This document shows positions 60,845-64,000 of a DNA stretch of 64,000 nucleotides, one piece after another. The position numbers and the translations under genes are program-made. Numbering within the stretch: position 1 is the stretch's first letter; every line of letters begins with the position of its first letter. Source of the DNA: Firmicutes bacterium CAG:460 (GTDB taxonomy: Bacteria; Bacillota_I; Bacilli_A; RF39; UBA660); NCBI GenBank assembly GCA_000437355.1, contig FR899762.1, forward strand, positions 62,001 to 126,000, given 5' to 3'. Below the pieces are notes generated by a model. It worked only from the letters and a program-made list of their open reading frames with translations. It did no database searches and was not told where the DNA came from.

Positions 60845-61735
60845 TTATCTTGTTGTTCTTTCTTCGTACACAATTCCACCTTTTATAAACATTTCATCAT
60901 CTGTTGGTATCATTTTAATAAAATTGTTTAAGTATTTACCAAGTTCACTTACTTTAACTCTTAATGTTCCTTTGGTCCAATTTGAACTTTTATCTACTTT
61001 TCTTACACCTGGAAGTTCATTTACCATTAGATAATTACACACTTTTGGAATAAAATACTCTATCCAAGCTTCATCATTTTCAATGTTGATATCTAAAGTT
61101 GTTGCATGCCCAAAATCCCTTAGCATCATAAGAATGTGAGTTTCATTTAAAGAAACAATTATTTTGGGTGAATCACTAAAATAGTCATCTAAAGAGTTAA
61201 AAATATTTTCAGCTATTTGAGATGGATAACCATAAAGACGTGTTTCAGCTTTTTGTTTTAGAAGATTGCAACTTTGTAATATATTTTCATTATTTAAAAC
61301 ATAAGAATGAAATATATGTAAAATTTCTGATATTGAAGTTGCTTTAGCTAAAGGTTTTTCAACCCCAGATAACATATAATAACCTTTTATTTCATTGTTG
61401 GTTATATCAATTAACTCAGGTGACATACTCACAAATATCTTTTTAAAAGCATTTTCTAATTTATCATAATCGTAACCACAACTATTTATTTCTTGATGAT
61501 AATAATCAAATACTATTTCAATATATTTTTTTAAATCACTAGAAAAATAAGTGTTGATAATTCTATTGAAGGATATTTCTATTTTATCCAAAGAGTCTTC
61601 CAATCTATCAACATACTTAAAAAGTGCAGATTTATTTAATCTATCCGCTGGATTAGGAAATAAATTACTTATTAATTGCTTTATATGCAAATCTGTTTGG
61701 AAAAAATTATTTAGTTTTTGAAAATTATCATTCAT
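60845..61735 (-). CDS. Unknown cytosolic protein in the t6A operon
   Basis: A 296-residue mostly helical protein of no recognised family. The N-terminal half holds a pattern of amphipathic helices (ALFKYVDRLEDSLDKIEISFNRIINTYF) and the C-terminal part has FGHATTLDINIENDEAWIEYFIPKVCNY and NWTKGTLRVKVSELGKYLNNF. It starts 12 bases after the tsaD stop, thus cotranscribed with tsaE-tsaB-rimI-tsaD. No membrane segment. tmRNA follows downstream in the same direction. Confidence 0.75.
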   Translation of the reverse strand: MNDNFQKLNNFFQTDLHIKQLISNLFPNPADRLNKSALFKYVDRLEDSLDKIEISFNRIINTYFSSDLKKYIEIVFDYYHQEINSCGYDYDKLENAFKKIFVSMSPELIDITNNEIKGYYMLSGVEKPLAKATSISEILHIFHSYVLNNENILQSCNLLKQKAETRLYGYPSQIAENIFNSLDDYFSDSPKIIVSLNETHILMMLRDFGHATTLDINIENDEAWIEYFIPKVCNYLMVNELPGVRKVDKSSNWTKGTLRVKVSELGKYLNNFIKMIPTDDEMFIKGGIVYEERTTR

Positions 61736-61747
61736 TTTTATGCCTTT

Positions 61748-62752
61748 CTAGCAAACATCTGCTTGAGATTCACCATTTAATGAGTAATCTGCAAATTGTT
61801 TTTTTAAATAAAGGGGGTAAGCTGCAGCACCAATCATTGCTGCATTATCTGTACAGTATATAAATTCTGGAATGTTTAATTTAGCACCATTTTTTTCTGC
61901 TACTTTTTCTATTTCATTTCGTAAATATTTGTTTGCTGATACACCACCTGCTACTAAAACATGTTTTATACCAGTGTTTCTAAGGGCTAAATCCGTTTTT
62001 CTAGCAAGTTCATCAACAGCAACATATTGAAAACTAGCTGCTAAGTCAGCTTCTCTTATTTCGTTTCCTCTTTGTTTTTCATTATGAACAATGTTTATTA
62101 TTCGGCTTTTTAAGCCACTATAACTAAAATTATATGTGTTATCCATTACTGGCCTTGGAAAGTCATAAGTTACTTTTCCTTCTAGAGCTTTCTTTTCTAT
62201 TCCAGGACCTCCTGGATACGGTATGCCTAGTATTCTTGCAACTTTATCATATGCTTCACCGATAGCATCATCAAGGGTTCCACCTAGAAATTCAAAATCG
62301 TAGTCATCTTTCATAATTACTAGTTCTGTATGTCCCCCACTTACAACTAAAGCTAAAAGAGGAAATTCTAACTTTTTATTAATAGCATTAGCATATATAT
62401 GACCTATTAAATGATTTACAGCAATTAACGGTTTGTTATATACATAACTTAATACTTTGGCAAATTCTATGCCCACGAGTAAAGAACCTAGAAGACCAGG
62501 TTTTTGTGTAACTGCTATAGCATCAACATCATTAACAGTCATGTTGGCTTTTTTTAAAGTATCTTCTAAAACCATTGTTATATTTTCTGTATGCATTCTT
62601 GATGCAATTTCTGGCACTACTCCGCCAAAATTTGCATGAGTATACATTTGAGTTAAAATAGTCATTGCTACGACTTCATGACCATTTTTAACAATTGCTA
62701 TGCTTGTTTCATCACATGATGTTTCTATTGCTAATATATATATATCTTTCAT
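61748..62752 (-). CDS. tsaD: tRNA t6A37 threonylcarbamoyltransferase TsaD
   Basis: A 334-residue Kae1/YgjD protein. It transfers threonylcarbamoyl from its adenylate to A37 of ANN-decoding tRNAs. Motifs: ETSCDETSIAIV, GVVPEIASRMH, NHLIGHIYANA (metal-binding His-x-x-x-His), ALVVSGGHTELV, GGVSANKYLR and CTDNAAMIG. One base separates it from rimI. Confidence 0.97.
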   Translation of the reverse strand: MKDIYILAIETSCDETSIAIVKNGHEVVAMTILTQMYTHANFGGVVPEIASRMHTENITMVLEDTLKKANMTVNDVDAIAVTQKPGLLGSLLVGIEFAKVLSYVYNKPLIAVNHLIGHIYANAINKKLEFPLLALVVSGGHTELVIMKDDYDFEFLGGTLDDAIGEAYDKVARILGIPYPGGPGIEKKALEGKVTYDFPRPVMDNTYNFSYSGLKSRIINIVHNEKQRGNEIREADLAASFQYVAVDELARKTDLALRNTGIKHVLVAGGVSANKYLRNEIEKVAEKNGAKLNIPEFIYCTDNAAMIGAAAYPLYLKKQFADYSLNGESQADVC

Positions 62753-63181
62753 TTAAATCCCCCATTTCATTACTATGGCATCACTATCAATATAATATTT
62801 TTTTCTTATTCCTACCTCTTTAAAACCGCACTTTTTATATAGAAGAATGGCGTTTTCATTTTTATTTGAAACTTCTAAAGTAATGGTTTTATTATTACTA
62901 TTTTCTTGTAAATAATTAATTAAATCTGTACCAATATGTTGATAACGATAGTTTTTATCAACAAAAATACTTAATAAATCAATATTATCCACTAACTCTT
63001 GGGCGTACAGATAACCTGTTATAATACTATTATCTTCTGAAACTAAAACTATAGAAAAACTATTTTCTACTTCAGTTTCAATATGATATGTATATATAAA
63101 ATTACTATGTAATTGTGCTCCCAGCTCATTTATTTTATTAATATCATTTTTAGTTGCTTTTCTTATCAATTTCAACACCAA
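62753..63181 (-). CDS. rimI: GNAT N-acetyltransferase RimI-like
   Basis: A 142-residue GNAT enzyme, with the acetyl-CoA loop at about residues 75-90 (DKNYRYQHIGTDLINYLQ) and the terminal RimI pattern LEVSNKNENAILLYKKCGFKEVGIRKKYY. It acetylates an N-terminus, by context ribosomal protein S18 or TsaD-linked. The start is non-ATG: TTG at 63181, GTG one codon later or TTG at 63169, which lies five bases after GGTG and gives the family start MIRKAT. It overlaps tsaB by 20-32 bases. Confidence 0.88.
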   Translation of the reverse strand: MVLKLIRKATKNDINKINELGAQLHSNFIYTYHIETEVENSFSIVLVSEDNSIITGYLYAQELVDNIDLLSIFVDKNYRYQHIGTDLINYLQENSNNKTITLEVSNKNENAILLYKKCGFKEVGIRKKYYIDSDAIVMKWGI

Positions 63182-63710
63182 TTTTCTTTATGTAGATAGG
63201 ATTTACATTATGAGCATTCGTAGGATTTATATTGTTCATATGTAAGTAAACTTTTTCTATATCAACCAAGTATTCCATATAATATTCATCTTTGTTTTTC
63301 ATGTTGATAAAATCGGAGTTATTAACATAAATAAAATCATTTAATGGTTTATATTGTGCATCAAATTCTGCTAAGTAACATCCGTTACCATCACTTATTC
63401 CCACTTTTAGTTTTTCACTACTTATAGCTAGTACCTCTAAGGAGGTTATAGTTTTAATAGGAATATCCATAGTATAAGCCAATGTTTTTGCTATTGTAAC
63501 CCCCAGTCTTACACTTGTAAAAGAACCGGGTCCATTTACTACTATAATTTCATCAATTTTTTTGCCATCAATTAATTCTTTAATAGTTGGAAATAAAACT
63601 TCGCTATTGTTTTTTTTGTTGATAACTTCTCTTTTATCAACACATTTACCATCTTTCAAAAGAAATACTAATATATCATTTAGATGGGTATCTATAAATA
63701 ATGTTGTCAT
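63150..63710 (-). CDS. tsaB: tRNA t6A biosynthesis protein TsaB
   Basis: A 186-residue TsaB that forms the TsaD-TsaB-TsaE complex. It starts MTTLFIDTHLNDILVFLLKDG, with VNGPGSFTSVRLGVTIAKTLAY, the family signature. The start overlaps the tsaE stop (TAATG). Somewhat short (family about 220). Confidence 0.93.
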   Translation of the reverse strand: MTTLFIDTHLNDILVFLLKDGKCVDKREVINKKNNSEVLFPTIKELIDGKKIDEIIVVNGPGSFTSVRLGVTIAKTLAYTMDIPIKTITSLEVLAISSEKLKVGISDGNGCYLAEFDAQYKPLNDFIYVNNSDFINMKNKDEYYMEYLVDIEKVYLHMNNINPTNAHNVNPIYIKKIGVEIDKKSN

Positions 63711-64000
63711 TATAATACCGCACTACAGATTTCTTCATATTCTTCACCATGAGGCATAAATACAAGTACTCTCGTGTCTTCGTCGATAACTTTGAATTTA
63801 ATGTCTAAACGTTCTTCAGGTAGTTTGTTTTCAATAATGTCAGCCCATTCAATAATAGATATTCCACCTTTATTAAAATAGTCATTAAATCCAATAGATT
63901 CATCAGATTCTTCAAGACGATAAACATCCATATGATATAATGATAGTTCTCCTGATGGGTATTCTTTTATAATATTAAATGTAGGACTTGTTATTGTTTC
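63710..64000 (-). CDS. tsaE: tRNA t6A biosynthesis ATPase TsaE (5' end outside window)
   Basis: The frame is open to the window edge. The visible C-terminal 96 residues include SPTFNIIKEYPSG, LYHMDVYRLEESDES and IIEWADIIENKLPEERLDI, the TsaE pattern after the (missing) Walker A. TsaE is the P-loop ATPase that activates the TsaBD complex. An internal ATG at 63931 is not the start. Confidence 0.95.
   Translation of the reverse strand, partial: ETITSPTFNIIKEYPSGELSLYHMDVYRLEESDESIGFNDYFNKGGISIIEWADIIENKLPEERLDIKFKVIDEDTRVLVFMPHGEEYEEICSAVL

Overview
The window is about 27-30% G+C, densely coded, with strong AGGAGG ribosome binding sites, TTGACA/TATAAT promoters and standard genetic code (TAA, TAG and TGA all used as stops). 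Pyruvate:ferredoxin oxidoreductase, a monomeric [FeFe] hydrogenase, FemAB-like and LysM wall proteins, a SipW-like signal peptidase and Bacillota-type ribosomal leaders point to a strictly anaerobic low-GC Bacillota, probably an uncultured gut lineage near the Bacilli/Erysipelotrichia. This placement is inference; no 16S gene is present.

Layout. 1-5.1 kb: a type I restriction-modification operon on the minus strand (small ORF, hsdM, hsdS, a HEPN-like accessory gene, hsdR cut by the window edge). 5.5-17.4 kb: accessory genes, namely an unknown protein, a NERD nuclease, a 52-residue protein with 19 cysteines, a DUF433/DUF5615 toxin-antitoxin pair, a 1287-residue protein ending in a calcineurin-like phosphoesterase, an S41 protease, a protein with two HEPN (RNxxxH) motifs, an HTH membrane regulator and a DUF1848 protein. 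17.5-25.4 kb: recG flanked by two candidate small RNAs, then PFOR, enolase and an HdeD-like protein. 25.5-28 kb: FemAB-like enzyme, a secreted protein and its divergent HTH regulator.

28-37.4 kb: tuf, fusA, rpsG, rpsL and rplL, rplJ, rplA, rplK with their leaders. The rpoB-rpoC genes usually found between rplL and rpsL are absent; the gap holds a WYL regulator, a SIS protein, a 45-residue pilin-like peptide, a broken small ORF with an operator-like palindrome, and a convergent mRNA/antisense pair resembling a type I toxin-antitoxin (par/Fst-like) locus. 37.5-44 kb: extracellular membrane-anchored proteins, two thioredoxin-like proteins, [FeFe] hydrogenase with TetR, a dicarboxylate symporter and a SipW-like signal peptidase. 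44-49.7 kb: tRNA-Cys with a nearby degenerate tRNA-Cys-like copy, then envelope proteins (lipoprotein, LysM, PH-like, M23/SH3).

49.7-55.4 kb: an operon for an acyl-AMP ligase, acyl carrier protein, phosphopantetheinyl transferase, two GT8 glycosyltransferases and a PlsC-like acyltransferase, with a second acyltransferase divergently placed; together they look like a pathway for an acylated glycolipid or glycan. 56.3-60.3 kb: a small integrative mobilizable element with a large serine recombinase under a leader-peptide attenuator, a MobV relaxase gene interrupted by an in-frame TGA, and a well preserved MobV-type oriT. It sits just downstream of ssrA (tmRNA, 60.4-60.8 kb). 60.8-64 kb: the t6A tRNA modification operon tsaE-tsaB-rimI-tsaD and one unknown gene.
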